Of a stretch of DNA of 64,000 nt, positions 1-8,810 are shown piece by piece. The notes under the pieces were generated by a model. That model was not told where the DNA came from, ran no database searches, and saw only the letters and a program-made list of their open reading frames with translations. The stretch comes from Gemmatimonadota bacterium (GTDB lineage: Bacteria; Gemmatimonadota; Gemmatimonadetes; Longimicrobiales; Gaopeijiaceae). Made by a program: the position numbers and the translations under genes. Each line of letters begins with the position of its first letter. Positions within the stretch are counted from its first letter, which is position 1. Where the stretch lies: NCBI GenBank assembly GCA_015664885.1, contig DQPL01000118.1, forward strand, positions 1 through 64,000, read 5' to 3'.

Positions 1-8
1 CGAGCCTT

Positions 9-926
9 CTAGCCCTCGATCCGACTCTCCGCATTGTTGCCGTACTCGGCCCACGAGCCGTCGTAGTTACGCACGCTTGGATAACCCAGAAGCTCACTCA
101 GGACGAACCACGTATGTGCGCCCCGAGTGCCGCTCTGGCAGTAGGTGACGATCTGCTTGTCCGCGGTGAAGCCCGCTCCGGCGTATAGCGCGGAAAGTTC
201 TTGGAACGACTTGAAGGTTCCGTCCGAATCGACCGCCGCGGTCCACTCCACGTTGATCGATCCCGGGATGTGTCCCCCGCGGGCCGCTCGCACGTCTCGG
301 CCCAAGTGCTCATCCGGGCCTCGCACATCACAGAAGAGCGTCGACGGGTCGTCGGTATGGTCCATGACGTACTGCCAGGTCGTGCGCATCTCCGGGTCTG
401 CGGGGCCGGCTTGATAACTCGACAGCTCGAATTCCGCCACTTCCGTGCTGAGTGCCTGACCGCCCTCTGTCCAGTTGCCCGCGCCGCCGTTGTAGATGCG
501 GACTTCGGCATGCTGATAGTACTTCAGCGCCCAATAGGCCCTGGCTGCGAATAGGTTGTTCCGCCGGTCGTACAAGACGATGGTCTGGTCTCGTGCCACA
601 CCTACGGCCGCGAGGGCCGCGGACATCTGATCCTCGGTAGCGATCTGGCCGCGAATGGGATCGTCCGGGTTCGACAGCTGGCGCATGGATAGAAACGACG
701 CGCCCGGGAGGTGTCCCTCCGTGAATGCCTCGTCGTTGCCCCCGAGCTCCAAAAGGCGCACAGAGGCATCGTCCATGTGGGTTGCGACCCACGCCGCATC
801 GACCAGGACGTCTTTGGCGTAGCCCTGCTGGACGACCTCAGCGGCTTCGTTCGCGCATGCGGCCACTGTGGCGCTCAGGAGAATGATCCAGAGGAATTTC
901 CTCGGTATGGTTCGGTAGTAGGTCAT
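9..926 (-). CDS. Two-domain rhodanese lipoprotein (sulfurtransferase)
   Basis: Predicted thiosulfate/3-mercaptopyruvate-type sulfurtransferase of 305 residues. The N-terminus is basic then hydrophobic and ends in a lipobox (VAAC, Cys24), so it is probably a lipoprotein acting in the periplasm. Two rhodanese domains follow, about residues 38-155 and 180-300. Only the C-terminal one carries the active-site loop, CQSGTR with Cys263, as is usual for tandem rhodaneses where the N-terminal domain is inactive. It starts at ATG 926, overlapping the stop of the upstream tusA-like gene by 4 nt (ATGA), so the two are translationally coupled. It is the last gene of a sulfur operon. Role inferred: moving sulfane sulfur from thiosulfate-like donors. 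The physiological donor is not visible from sequence. Confidence 0.88.
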   Translation of the reverse strand: MTYYRTIPRKFLWIILLSATVAACANEAAEVVQQGYAKDVLVDAAWVATHMDDASVRLLELGGNDEAFTEGHLPGASFLSMRQLSNPDDPIRGQIATEDQMSAALAAVGVARDQTIVLYDRRNNLFAARAYWALKYYQHAEVRIYNGGAGNWTEGGQALSTEVAEFELSSYQAGPADPEMRTTWQYVMDHTDDPSTLFCDVRGPDEHLGRDVRAARGGHIPGSINVEWTAAVDSDGTFKSFQELSALYAGAGFTADKQIVTYCQSGTRGAHTWFVLSELLGYPSVRNYDGSWAEYGNNAESRIEG

Positions 927-1186
927 GCTCCGTCCTCCCCTTCAATGCGTGTAAGCACGATGAGCCACTCGGATGCGCCCTTCTCCTCAACCTCGGTCCG
1001 GAAACCGAGGCGGGCAGCTTGGGTCGGGATCGTCTGCAACGCTGGCGGGTGGTCGGTGACCACCTCCAGCGCCCTCTCGTCCCCTTGCAACTTCTTCAGG
1101 GCGCTGACCGTCCGCATCATCGGGTACGGACAGATCTCACCTCTCACATCCAGCGTCTTGACCGAGGCTTCCGGCGTCTTTGTCAT
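923..1186 (-). CDS. TusA-family sulfur carrier protein
   Basis: Small 87-residue protein of the TusA/SirA/YedF family. It has the N-terminal CPxP signature (Cys19-Pro-Tyr-Pro) after the typical LDVRGE strand; this cysteine is the persulfide carrier in the family. The length matches single-domain TusA proteins (about 80 residues). It lies directly downstream of a YeeE/YedE permease and is coupled by ATGA overlap to a rhodanese lipoprotein. The TusA-YedE pairing is a known arrangement for thiosulfate uptake and intracellular sulfur relay, which supports a cytoplasmic sulfur-acceptor role rather than tRNA thiolation specifically. Confidence 0.9.
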   Translation of the reverse strand: MTKTPEASVKTLDVRGEICPYPMMRTVSALKKLQGDERALEVVTDHPPALQTIPTQAARLGFRTEVEEKGASEWLIVLTRIEGEDGA

Positions 1187-1196
1187 CCGTCCTCCT

Positions 1197-2405
1197 CTAC
1201 TCGATCCGCTGGATCATTTGAGTGCCGAGCCACGCGCCGAGCGCGAGGAATGCCCCGAACACCCACCCGTTCACCGCCAGGGAGGGGATCGCCGAAAACA
1301 GCGCTCCGATCGTGCATCCCATGGCGATTCCAGCACCATATCCCATGAGCACCCCGCCGCCGAGCGACTGCGCGTATCGCACAGTTCGCCTCGGCACACG
1401 GAGCTTGAATTCCCCGGCACCGAGGGCAGCGGCGAAGGATCCGAAAAGCATGCCACACACCAGAAAGAGCATGTGGTTGAAGAAGAGTCCGTCCGAGGGG
1501 ACGAGGACGCAACCGGGCAGCTCTTCCACGCCGGCGAGGGGCCCGGGCGCAGCGTTGACGAGCGATGCCATGCCGACCGACCAGCGCGATACCTCACCCG
1601 TAAACCCCCACGGTTCCTGGGCGGTGAAGAGCAACACGTTGAGGCCGCCCAGCACCGCCCCGGCCGGGAGCACGGGCCATGCTTTCACGAACAAGCTGTG
1701 TGCTACCGATCGGAGATCGTCGGAGACGCTCTCGGGTTGTGAGTGGCTTCGCGACAGCGGGGGGACCACAATGCCGGCGCGGTGTTCTATCGACAGCACC
1801 CACACGTAGACGCCGGCCAACGCGAGCAGCGTGACCAGCAACGCACCCGGATGCCCGATCCAATGCGGAAGCCAGATGCGCGGCGCGTCGGCGATGTGGA
1901 TGTCCCACCACCAATTCCACGTGTACGCGGACACCAGCAGACCGCCCATCACCCCAGCGAAGGCCACCCAAGAGGCGACATATCCCTCGCCCATTCGGTA
2001 GATACTGCCCGATACACACCCACCCGCCAGCACCATCCCCATGCCGAAGAGGAGGCCGCCGAGCCCTGTGTGGATTCCGAGCGGCAACACATTGGCGGAC
2101 GGTGGATACACGCCCAACGAGGTCATCGGCACCTGTTGGCTCATGACCAGCCCGAACCCGACCGACGCCACCGCGAGGCCCAGCAGCAACCCCCTCATGT
2201 TGCGGGAGTGGCCCATCAGGAAGATGTCTCGGAATGCCGACGCGAAGCAGAAACGGGCACGCTGAAGCACGAATCCGAACGCGAGGCCGAACACCCAGAA
2301 CATCGAGAACCCGGTGTCGGCTGCGTGAGCGGCCATGTACACCACCACCGCCGCCGCCCAGGCCGTCAGCGCCAAGGCGGTATTCCTAGCTACGGGCGTT
2401 CGCAC
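1197..2405 (-). CDS. YeeE/YedE (TsuA-type) sulfur compound permease
   Basis: Polytopic membrane protein of about 402 residues with roughly ten hydrophobic helices. It shows the family cysteine motifs: GGC-x-SG in the first half, GC-x-IG near the C-terminus, and a third cysteine in an RARFCF segment. In TsuA such pore cysteines pass thiosulfate across the inner membrane. I chose the GTG at 2405, because the earlier TTG (2471) lies well inside the upstream rhodanese gene and adds a charged tail before the first helix. The start is uncertain, since no strong ribosome site is visible at either. It sits between a rhodanese and tusA, which fits import of thiosulfate or another sulfane-sulfur anion. 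Confidence 0.87.
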   Translation of the reverse strand: MRTPVARNTALALTAWAAAVVVYMAAHAADTGFSMFWVFGLAFGFVLQRARFCFASAFRDIFLMGHSRNMRGLLLGLAVASVGFGLVMSQQVPMTSLGVYPPSANVLPLGIHTGLGGLLFGMGMVLAGGCVSGSIYRMGEGYVASWVAFAGVMGGLLVSAYTWNWWWDIHIADAPRIWLPHWIGHPGALLVTLLALAGVYVWVLSIEHRAGIVVPPLSRSHSQPESVSDDLRSVAHSLFVKAWPVLPAGAVLGGLNVLLFTAQEPWGFTGEVSRWSVGMASLVNAAPGPLAGVEELPGCVLVPSDGLFFNHMLFLVCGMLFGSFAAALGAGEFKLRVPRRTVRYAQSLGGGVLMGYGAGIAMGCTIGALFSAIPSLAVNGWVFGAFLALGAWLGTQMIQRIE

Positions 2406-2413
2406 CGGAGTCT

Positions 2414-3217
2414 CTATAGGTCGTCCCCCTTCGCGGGATCGGGCTCCCTTCGCATGCTCCACTCCTGCCAAGAACCGTCGTACAAGCGCACGCGCGGGAA
2501 GCCGGCGTGCCGCAACACCACATACGTGTGCGCCGCCCTCATTCCCGACCTACAGTAGGCTACGATCTCGTCGCTGGGATGAACTCCTAGCTCTGCCAGC
2601 TCCGACCGAAGTTCGTCAGGGTCCCGGGAGCAGTTCCAGGATCCGTCGGGGACCGCGTTGAACCAATCCCAGCATGTCGCCCCCGGCAAGTGCCCCTCAT
2701 CGAACTCGGCCTGGGTGCGTGTATCCAACAGGCGGACGTCGCCGCGAGCCACGGTGGCGGAGATCCACTCGTAGTCGGCAGACACCGCAGGGTCCGCCCC
2801 CGCCTTGAACCCGGCAGGGGTCTCTGGCGGGAGCTCCGCCGTAGAGGGCCGGCCCTCCTCCTGCCATCGGTCCCAGCCGCCGTTCAGGACAACCGCGGCC
2901 TGGTGCCCATAATGGTGTAGGGCCCAGACGAGCCGAGCCGAAGCCAGCCCCCATTGCTCGTCGTACGCCACCACCGTGTCTCGGTCGGTGATGCCGAGTC
3001 GGGCCATGAGGGCCTTGAAAGAGGCAGGGGGCAATAGCACATTCTCGCACCCGCCCCGGCTTTCGCCCAGATCCTCCAGGTCCAGCTGGACGGCCCCAGG
3101 GATGTGACGGTCGGCAAACGCGTCCCTATCCCGGAGATCCACCGTGCGCACGCTCCGATCATGGATGCGCTCGACCAACCACTCGGGATCGACGATGAGG
3201 TTGGGCGTTTTGATCAC
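2414..3217 (-). CDS. Two-domain rhodanese (sulfurtransferase), cytoplasmic
   Basis: 267-residue tandem rhodanese without a signal peptide. The domains span about residues 8-130 and 148-262. The active loop CRSGMR has catalytic Cys222 in the second domain. CRxGxR loops are typical of thiosulfate or 3-mercaptopyruvate sulfurtransferases. It starts at GTG 3217 and is the first gene of a minus-strand operon: rhodanese, YedE, TusA, rhodanese lipoprotein. It differs from the last gene in location (cytoplasm versus envelope), so the operon could have one sulfurtransferase on each side of the membrane. That division of labour is inference. Confidence 0.88.
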   Translation of the reverse strand: MIKTPNLIVDPEWLVERIHDRSVRTVDLRDRDAFADRHIPGAVQLDLEDLGESRGGCENVLLPPASFKALMARLGITDRDTVVAYDEQWGLASARLVWALHHYGHQAAVVLNGGWDRWQEEGRPSTAELPPETPAGFKAGADPAVSADYEWISATVARGDVRLLDTRTQAEFDEGHLPGATCWDWFNAVPDGSWNCSRDPDELRSELAELGVHPSDEIVAYCRSGMRAAHTYVVLRHAGFPRVRLYDGSWQEWSMRREPDPAKGDDL

Positions 3218-3389
3218 GTTGGGTCGCGCAATTCGCGTTTCTGTTGTCGTCGTCGAACGGGGCGGAGATTTGATTCACCAGAATCGCCTGAAGCGCGCGA
3301 AGTCGAAAGCGCATGGCGTGTCAGCCTCGTCCATGTGTCTCGTACATAGCGGGGAGGAGCCGCGCCTGTGCCGAGGTGTCGAGACCGGA
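3218..3389. promoter_or_regulatory. Divergent intergenic region
   Basis: 172 bp between the minus-strand sulfur operon (GTG at 3217) and the plus-strand secreted protein at 3390. Promoters for both must lie here or just inside, but I see no clear -35/-10 boxes, palindrome or riboswitch-like structure. Confidence 0.4.
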
Positions 3390-3788
3390 ATGCCAAAGCT
3401 CAGACGATCATTGTTGGGTGCAGCCGTACTGTTGCTCGCTTCAGCGAGCCTCGCGTCGGCAGCAACGCCTGCTTGGAAGTGCAGTGGGCGTACCATGCCG
3501 GGATATGGCGGCAACGAACCGGTCATGATCCTGGACGGCGTGGTCACGGAGAAAGAGCACCTGACAGAGATCTTCGCGTCGTCGGACATCGATAGTCTCG
3601 AAGTGACGTGTTGGAACCCGGACAACGGGAAGTTTCGGATCGCACCAGGCGTGCCGGCCATCCTGATCTGGACGAAGAGCTTCGTGGAGGCTTCCGAGCA
3701 CCCCGCAGAAGCTCGTCAGGCCGCGGAGGCGAAGGCGAGCTGGGAGTTGCAGGTGCTCTGGGAAGCGGGCGGCAACGAGACGCGTTGA
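3390..3788 (+). CDS. Secreted stand-alone TonB-plug-like protein
   Basis: 132-residue protein with a clear Sec signal (MPKLRR then a hydrophobic stretch ending around ASA). The frame is open further upstream, but ATG 3390 puts the signal peptide at the N-terminus and is preferred. The mature part has the order 'ILDGV', then 'SSDIDSLEV', then 'GVPAILIWTK'. This resembles the core of TonB-dependent receptor plug domains (DGV, DIESIEVLK, GVILITTK). No barrel follows, so it cannot be a receptor. Whether it binds metals, partners or acts as a regulator is unknown. It is followed by a secreted M28 peptidase. Confidence 0.62.
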   Translation: MPKLRRSLLGAAVLLLASASLASAATPAWKCSGRTMPGYGGNEPVMILDGVVTEKEHLTEIFASSDIDSLEVTCWNPDNGKFRIAPGVPAILIWTKSFVEASEHPAEARQAAEAKASWELQVLWEAGGNETR

Positions 3789-3953
3789 GCGCGACTGCGC
3801 GAAAAGAGGCGTGCCCCCGACTAGGAGCGCTGCGAGGCGCTCTAGGATCGAAGTAGTGCGGAGCATTTGGCGTTGTCCTGGCGAGCACCGAGGCGTATGG
3901 TCGGACCCGATCGATAATCCCTTGTCGCACCACGTTTCGTCGAGACCATTGCT

Positions 3954-5243
3954 ATGCCTATCAGAGTTCTATCCCTCGCCGCTGTAGCGCCGATCGCCGT
4001 GGCCGGCGCCCTCGCCCTCAGCGGACTCGCCGTCCCGATGCCCGCCACCGCCACGCTGATTCAGGAAGACGAGGACGACGCGACCCAGGTCCTCGTCAGC
4101 CGCCTCACCCTCGACAACTACAAGACGACGCTCAAGGGGCTCACCCAGTTCGGTGACCGCCGCCAGGGGACCCAGCGTAATCGCGACGCGGTTGACTGGA
4201 TCGAGGCCCAGCTCCAAGCCGTCGGTTGCGATAACACCGAGCGAATCACGTACGAGTACAACCCGGAGCCCCGCGAGAACCGCGGTGGCCGGGGGCGTCG
4301 CGTCGCGGCCGAGCCGCCCGATCTGACGACACCGACCGGTGGCATTGTGGGCCGCAACGGCAACGGCCCCGGTGGCAGTTCGGTCTACGGCTACCGTGCG
4401 CGTACCGGCGTCAACCGTGACCTCGACGCGCAGCCCGACGAGCGCATCCGGGAGCTCAACCGTGAAGAGCCGGTCAACGGGATGCGCACCGAAGTCTATT
4501 GCACCAAGATCGGCACGACTCGGCCCAACGAGATGTACATCATTGGCGCCCACATGGACGGTCACGGTGTCAACGAGGCGGTCAACGACGACGGCTCGGG
4601 TACCGCTCTGGTGATGGAGCTGGCGCGCGTCCTCAATGCCCCTGATGTGGAGACCGAGGTGTCGATTCGTTTCGCGCTCTGGAACAACGAAGAGACCGGT
4701 ACGAACGGCGCGGAGGCCTACGTCGAACAAAGGCGGGCGCTGCAAGGCATCGAGAGCCCTGCGGGGTCCGGCCAATACCCGGAGCCCACGTGGCTCGGCA
4801 TGATCCAGCACGACATGATGATGTGGGATCATGGAGCGCCGCGCGCCGACGGCACCGTGAGTCGCGATCAGCGGCCTGAGGCCGACGTCAACATCGAGTT
4901 TCAGTCCGATTCCGATATGGCTGAAGAATCGATGAAGCTCGCCTTCGTCTTCAAGGCCGCCGCCGACGCCTACAACACCGACTACCCGGCGACGGTCGGC
5001 CCACACATGACGAATACGGATTCGCGGCAGTTCCAGGACATCGTGCCGTCCATCAGCTTGCGCGAAAACGAGCGCGGCGCGCACACCGGGGGTGGCTGGA
5101 ACCCGACGTGGCATACGCCGCTCGACGTGTGGACGACGTTTACCGACGATGATTTCAGACTCGGTCTCAATGCCGCGCAGACGACCTTGGCGGCGCTCTC
5201 GCAGCTGACTGGCGCGACGGTTGGGGGGCCGATCTCACAGTGA
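3954..5243 (+). CDS. Secreted M28-family zinc metallopeptidase
   Basis: 429-residue protein with an N-terminal hydrophobic signal (about residues 1-30). The M28 di-zinc catalytic order is visible: AHMDG (His near 200), NDDGSG (bridging Asp near 211), NNEE (catalytic and ligand Glu near 246), an Asp in QHDMMM, and a C-terminal HTPLD (His near 386). Members are secreted aminopeptidases or carboxypeptidases. A low-complexity Arg/Gly-rich insert (about residues 100-140) precedes the catalytic domain and is unusual in length. Located between a secreted plug-like protein and a PD40 propeller on the same strand. Substrate unknown; a role in peptide scavenging is inferred. Confidence 0.9.
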   Translation: MPIRVLSLAAVAPIAVAGALALSGLAVPMPATATLIQEDEDDATQVLVSRLTLDNYKTTLKGLTQFGDRRQGTQRNRDAVDWIEAQLQAVGCDNTERITYEYNPEPRENRGGRGRRVAAEPPDLTTPTGGIVGRNGNGPGGSSVYGYRARTGVNRDLDAQPDERIRELNREEPVNGMRTEVYCTKIGTTRPNEMYIIGAHMDGHGVNEAVNDDGSGTALVMELARVLNAPDVETEVSIRFALWNNEETGTNGAEAYVEQRRALQGIESPAGSGQYPEPTWLGMIQHDMMMWDHGAPRADGTVSRDQRPEADVNIEFQSDSDMAEESMKLAFVFKAAADAYNTDYPATVGPHMTNTDSRQFQDIVPSISLRENERGAHTGGGWNPTWHTPLDVWTTFTDDDFRLGLNAAQTTLAALSQLTGATVGGPISQ

Positions 5244-5284
5244 GGTGACCGCAGTCCATCAGCGGAAGTTGGGGGGAGAGGAGG

Positions 5285-6139
5285 ATGATGAGAAGGCTGC
5301 TTCTGCTGAGCGTGATTTGGCTTCTTGCCGCTCAGGAGAGGGCCGTCTTCAACTCCTATCCCAGCTGGTCGCCGGACGGATCGCACATCGTCTTCAGCTC
5401 CGATCGGGGCGGGAACACTGATCTCTATGTCATCGGCGCTGACGGAAGGGGGCTTCGCCAACTTACGGTCCATGACAGCATCGACGCTCACCCCACCTGG
5501 TCTCAAGATGGCTCGCTGATCGCGTTCGACTCGCACCGAGACGGCAACCGTGAGATCTACTTAGTCGCCGTGGACGGTACCGAGCTTCGACGCCTGACCC
5601 GCGACAGCGCCTGGGATGGCACCCCGTCGTGGTCCCCGGACGCTTCCCGGCTCGTGTTCTACTCCGAGCGGGATGGGAATGCCGAACTCTATGAGGTCGA
5701 CGTCAGAGGAGGTGCACCGCAACGGCTCCTACGGACTCCGGCCAACGAACACTACGGGTCCTGGTCACCCGACGGCTCCGAGCTGGTCATGGAGTCGGAC
5801 GCGGATGGCGACCGTGATATCGTGGTGATGACCGTGACCGGGCAACGCCGCACCTGGCTGACCGTGAACCACGCCCGTGATCACCTTCCTTCCTGGTCAC
5901 CGGACGGTGCAGAGATCGTGTTCGCGTCGCGAAGGGATGGCAACGACGAGATCTACGTAATCGACCGGGACGGCGAAGGCCTTCGAAATCTCACGAACGA
6001 CCCGGGAGTCGACGTGATGGCCAGGTTCTTACCGGACGGCCGCAGTATCGTCTTCGTGTCGAACCGAGGCGGTGCTTTTGATCTCTACCTCATGAGCGCC
6101 AGCGGTCGTGACGTTCGGAAGCTGGAAGGCGTTAGGTGA
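5285..6139 (+). CDS. PD40/TolB-like beta-propeller protein
   Basis: 284-residue protein made almost entirely of about six PD40 repeats. Each carries a 'W-S-P-D-G/A ... I-V-F-x-S-x-R-D-G-N ... D/E-I/L-Y' pattern, as in the TolB propeller. A short hydrophobic N-terminus may be a signal. ATG codons occur at 5285 and 5288 just after a strong GGAGAGGAGG purine run, so either could be used. The family usually forms extracytoplasmic interaction platforms; no enzymatic residues are evident. It lies 41 bp after the M28 peptidase and could be co-transcribed with it. Confidence 0.85.
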   Translation: MMRRLLLLSVIWLLAAQERAVFNSYPSWSPDGSHIVFSSDRGGNTDLYVIGADGRGLRQLTVHDSIDAHPTWSQDGSLIAFDSHRDGNREIYLVAVDGTELRRLTRDSAWDGTPSWSPDASRLVFYSERDGNAELYEVDVRGGAPQRLLRTPANEHYGSWSPDGSELVMESDADGDRDIVVMTVTGQRRTWLTVNHARDHLPSWSPDGAEIVFASRRDGNDEIYVIDRDGEGLRNLTNDPGVDVMARFLPDGRSIVFVSNRGGAFDLYLMSASGRDVRKLEGVR

Positions 6140-6145
6140 GCGGAC

Positions 6146-6619
6146 CTATCGCCCAGACCTCTCGTCGTCCCGACTCACGCGATCCCAACGCCCAGCGAGG
6201 CCAGCCGCCGCGCCGGAGGGTGCCCAGATGACCAAGGCGCGGGTTGGCGGCCCGTCCGCATCTGTGATGTGGTTAACGAAATCCGGTGGCTCGACAAAGC
6301 CGAACATGCCTGGTCCCAGGATGGTACTCTCCCCGTTCACGACGTGCTCGAGGGCTCCCTCCAGGACGAAGAAGAGTTCGGTCTGAGCGTGCTGGTGGTC
6401 TCCGGAGTTCGTACCCGCGGGAAAGGTGAGTATGCCGACGTCGACGGGTACGTCCCGAGCCGCACCGTCGTAGAGCACCTCTAGTGATGTGCCGCCGGGT
6501 GAGCTCTGAAAGAGGCCACCTTCCAGTGACTCCTGGGCGATCAGACCTGCCCCGAATGATGCTGCGCACGCCATTACGACGGCACCGCCAAAAACGATGT
6601 AGCGAGTACGTCTCTTCAT
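6146..6619 (-). CDS. Membrane-anchored or secreted cupin-domain protein
   Basis: 157 residues from ATG 6619, which follows a good ribosome site (GAGGAGGACGGG). The frame is open upstream, but the signal/anchor helix begins right after this ATG (MKRRTRY then a hydrophobic run). The rest is one cupin barrel with motif 1 GDHQHAQTELFFVLEG (His-Gln-His and Glu as likely metal ligands) and motif 2 around GPGMFGFVEPPDFVNHI. Such small extracytoplasmic cupins are of unknown function, and binding of a small ligand or metal is inferred. It converges with the PD40 gene, with 6 bp between the stops. Confidence 0.82.
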   Translation of the reverse strand: MKRRTRYIVFGGAVVMACAASFGAGLIAQESLEGGLFQSSPGGTSLEVLYDGAARDVPVDVGILTFPAGTNSGDHQHAQTELFFVLEGALEHVVNGESTILGPGMFGFVEPPDFVNHITDADGPPTRALVIWAPSGAAAGLAGRWDRVSRDDERSGR

Positions 6620-6736
6620 CCCGTCCTCCTCTTCAATGCTCGATCGCGCAAACTTGGCCGGTCGCTTCGACGGTTGCAATCGGGGGGGCGCGAGCCCGGG
6701 AGAATCACCAGGCGTGGAACACATCGAGAGGTTCTG

Positions 6737-6958
6737 GTGCCCGACTACCACGAGCGAGTGACGCTCTACTGGCTGATGGTGCTTCTCACGCTGGGCGCGT
6801 TGGCCGCCTACGTAGGTGATGCCATACGGAACGCGGGAACCCAGAACGCGTTCGTATTCGTTGTTGTTCCGCTGGCGTCCTGGGTCCTCATCGTACTGGT
6901 TCTCACGATCGCGGCCTTCGCAGCACGCAGGGCTTCACGGCGGGACGAGGGCGCCTAG
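6737..6958 (+). CDS. Small two-helix membrane protein
   Basis: 73 residues from GTG 6737 (preceded by GAGAGG; the frame runs further upstream but that part looks non-coding). Two hydrophobic helices, about residues 10-28 and 38-62, are joined by a short polar loop, with a basic C-terminus. No family recognised. It is divergent from the cupin gene and 77 bp upstream of the NHL-repeat gene. Moderate confidence that it is a real gene, based on the clean helix pattern and ribosome site. Confidence 0.55.
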   Translation: MPDYHERVTLYWLMVLLTLGALAAYVGDAIRNAGTQNAFVFVVVPLASWVLIVLVLTIAAFAARRASRRDEGA

Positions 6959-7035
6959 GTCGAGGCTCTCACTTGCGCATACGGCGGGTGCACGTCGAAA
7001 CTGCGAACGCCCATCCCATACTGCAGGAATAATTG

Positions 7036-8166
7036 ATGACTAGAATCATGCGAAGTCTGGCGAAGTTGATGGTGGTCCTGATGGTTGCCGCACCGGCGCA
7101 GGTACTTGTTGCGCAGGACGCAGAGACCGGCCCTGTCGGACCCAGCCCCTACAACATCGTCTCAGGCTGGCACACGCCGTTTGCCGGAGCGGGTTACGCC
7201 TTCGGAGGCAACTCAGGCGTGTTCGCCGAATCGCCAGACCGCATCTTCATCGCGCAGCGTGGCGAGACCCGTCTGCCGGACCCGATTCCGCCGGAGTTCG
7301 GTGGGCATGCAGGTACGCTCGGTATCAACGTGTTGCGTGCCACGGATCGGCGCGTTTGGCAGAACTGCCTGTACACGCTCGATGGTGGCGGGGATGTCAT
7401 CGAGGTCTGGAACCAGTGGGACCACCTGTGCGCAGGATCGGACGGGCCTGGGCCCCACAGGCTCCGCATCAGCCCGTACGACCCCGAACACCGGGTGTGG
7501 CTCGTCAACGAGACCTTTCATCAGATCTATGTGTTCTCCAACGACGGCTCGCAGCTGCTGATGACCCTGGGCGAGAAAGGCGTCTCTGGGGATGACGAGA
7601 TGCACTTCGGTCGCCCGCAGGACGTGGCCTTCTTGCCCGACGGCAGAATTCTGGTAGCCGATGGCCTCGACAATCATCGCGTCATCATCCTGGATAGCGA
7701 CGGCAAGTACATCTCGGAGTTTGGCGCCGCTGGTGAAGGACCCGGTCAGTTCAATGGCATTCATGCGCTCGGCATCGGACCTGATGGTTTGATCTTCGCT
7801 CTGGATCGCTCCGGTGGTCGAATCAACGTGTTCAGGACTACGGACGATCCGGCGAAGGTGGATTTCGTCGACGTGTGGTCGGGCTTTACTCTGCCGTTGG
7901 ACATCATCGTCAACGACGAATCTCTCTGGATCACCGACCTGGGACCGCTGCGGTTCATCAAGATGGACTTCGAGGGAAATCACCTCTACACTTGGAACGT
8001 GCCGCGCGAATTGCCGGACGGGTATCTCGAGGTCCACACTTTTTCGGTCGACTCCGATGGCAATCTCTACGGCGGAGACAACCAGTACGGCCGTACTCAG
8101 AAGTTCGTACCCAAGCCCGACGCCGACCCGGCACTGTTGATTGGCCCGCCCTGGGTCGCTCGATGA
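7036..8166 (+). CDS. Secreted NHL-repeat beta-propeller protein (copy 1)
   Basis: 376 residues from ATG 7036 (a TTG at 7033 is in frame). It has an N-terminal signal peptide ending near VLVAQ. The body is an NHL six-bladed propeller with repeats such as 'PQDVAFLPDGRILVADG', 'GEGPGQFNGIHALGIGPDG' and 'HTFSVDSDGNLYGGDNQ'. The fold resembles peptidyl-alpha-hydroxyglycine alpha-amidating lyase and other NHL proteins, but I cannot show the catalytic residues, so no reaction is assigned. A paralogue of equal length lies inverted at 10637-11743, with shared segments such as GPHR-RISPYDPE and QDVAFLPDGRIL. DUF2911 follows 20 bp downstream. Confidence 0.82.
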   Translation: MTRIMRSLAKLMVVLMVAAPAQVLVAQDAETGPVGPSPYNIVSGWHTPFAGAGYAFGGNSGVFAESPDRIFIAQRGETRLPDPIPPEFGGHAGTLGINVLRATDRRVWQNCLYTLDGGGDVIEVWNQWDHLCAGSDGPGPHRLRISPYDPEHRVWLVNETFHQIYVFSNDGSQLLMTLGEKGVSGDDEMHFGRPQDVAFLPDGRILVADGLDNHRVIILDSDGKYISEFGAAGEGPGQFNGIHALGIGPDGLIFALDRSGGRINVFRTTDDPAKVDFVDVWSGFTLPLDIIVNDESLWITDLGPLRFIKMDFEGNHLYTWNVPRELPDGYLEVHTFSVDSDGNLYGGDNQYGRTQKFVPKPDADPALLIGPPWVAR

Positions 8167-8186
8167 CCTCCTGCCAAGGAGAACCG

Positions 8187-8807
8187 ATGAAGTCGTTCCG
8201 CCTGCTTGCTTGCCTTGCGATTGGCGTCCTCTTGCCCGTCAGCGTCGACGCCCAACAATCGAGGCCGCTCAGTCCCCGAGGTGAAGCCGCTACGCAGGTC
8301 GGTGGCGCGTACAACGGCCAAGGGCAGTACGAGGGTGGCTCGTGGATTGTGGTGACCTACGGGCGACCGCTGCTGCGCGGCCGCGACCTCTTCGGCTCGG
8401 GCGATGCCTACGGCCAAGCGTTCCTCCGAGGCGCCCCCAACTGGCGCATCGGTGCGGACCAGTCCACGCGGTTCATGACCGAAGTCGATCTGACGTTCGG
8501 TGGCCAGCGCCTCCCGGCGGGGGAGTACAGCATCTTCGCCGAGCTTAGCGAGGGCGAATGGACTCTGATCTTCGCTGACTGGGGGGTGAAGGACGACTTC
8601 CGGGAGGACAAGCCGGGCGCGCTGTGGGGCTCATATGGATACACGCCCGAGAACGACGTTCTGCGCACGACCATGGAGGTGACCACTGTCGGCGTGGCGG
8701 CCGATCAGCTGGTGATCGTCTTTACCGACATGACGAGCGCAGGTGGGCAATTCACCGTCTGGTGGGACGATCAAGTCGGCTCTACGGCGTTTCAGGTGGC
8801 GCGATAG
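8187..8807 (+). CDS. Secreted DUF2911 protein
   Basis: 206 residues from ATG 8187, with an AAGGAG ribosome site at about 8176. The reading frame is open long before this, but the signal peptide (KSFRLLACLAIGVLLP..VDAQ) starts here. The mature part matches DUF2911: 'V-x-Y-x-R-P-x-x-x-G-R', 'W-R-x-G-A-D-x-x-T' and 'LPAGEYS(I/L)F'. Family function is unknown; proteins of this type are exported. Probably co-transcribed with the NHL gene ahead of it. It converges with the HpaI-like gene, with 3 bp between the stops. Confidence 0.85.
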   Translation: MKSFRLLACLAIGVLLPVSVDAQQSRPLSPRGEAATQVGGAYNGQGQYEGGSWIVVTYGRPLLRGRDLFGSGDAYGQAFLRGAPNWRIGADQSTRFMTEVDLTFGGQRLPAGEYSIFAELSEGEWTLIFADWGVKDDFREDKPGALWGSYGYTPENDVLRTTMEVTTVGVAADQLVIVFTDMTSAGGQFTVWWDDQVGSTAFQVAR

Positions 8808-8810
8808 GGT

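Noticed and set aside
711-1742. 343-codon open frame across the rhodanese, TusA and YedE genes
   Set aside because: Antisense to three well-supported genes at once; no recognisable motif.
3969-5114. 381-codon open frame on the minus strand opposite the M28 peptidase
   Set aside because: Shadow of a high-GC gene; low-complexity product rich in Val, Arg and Asp.
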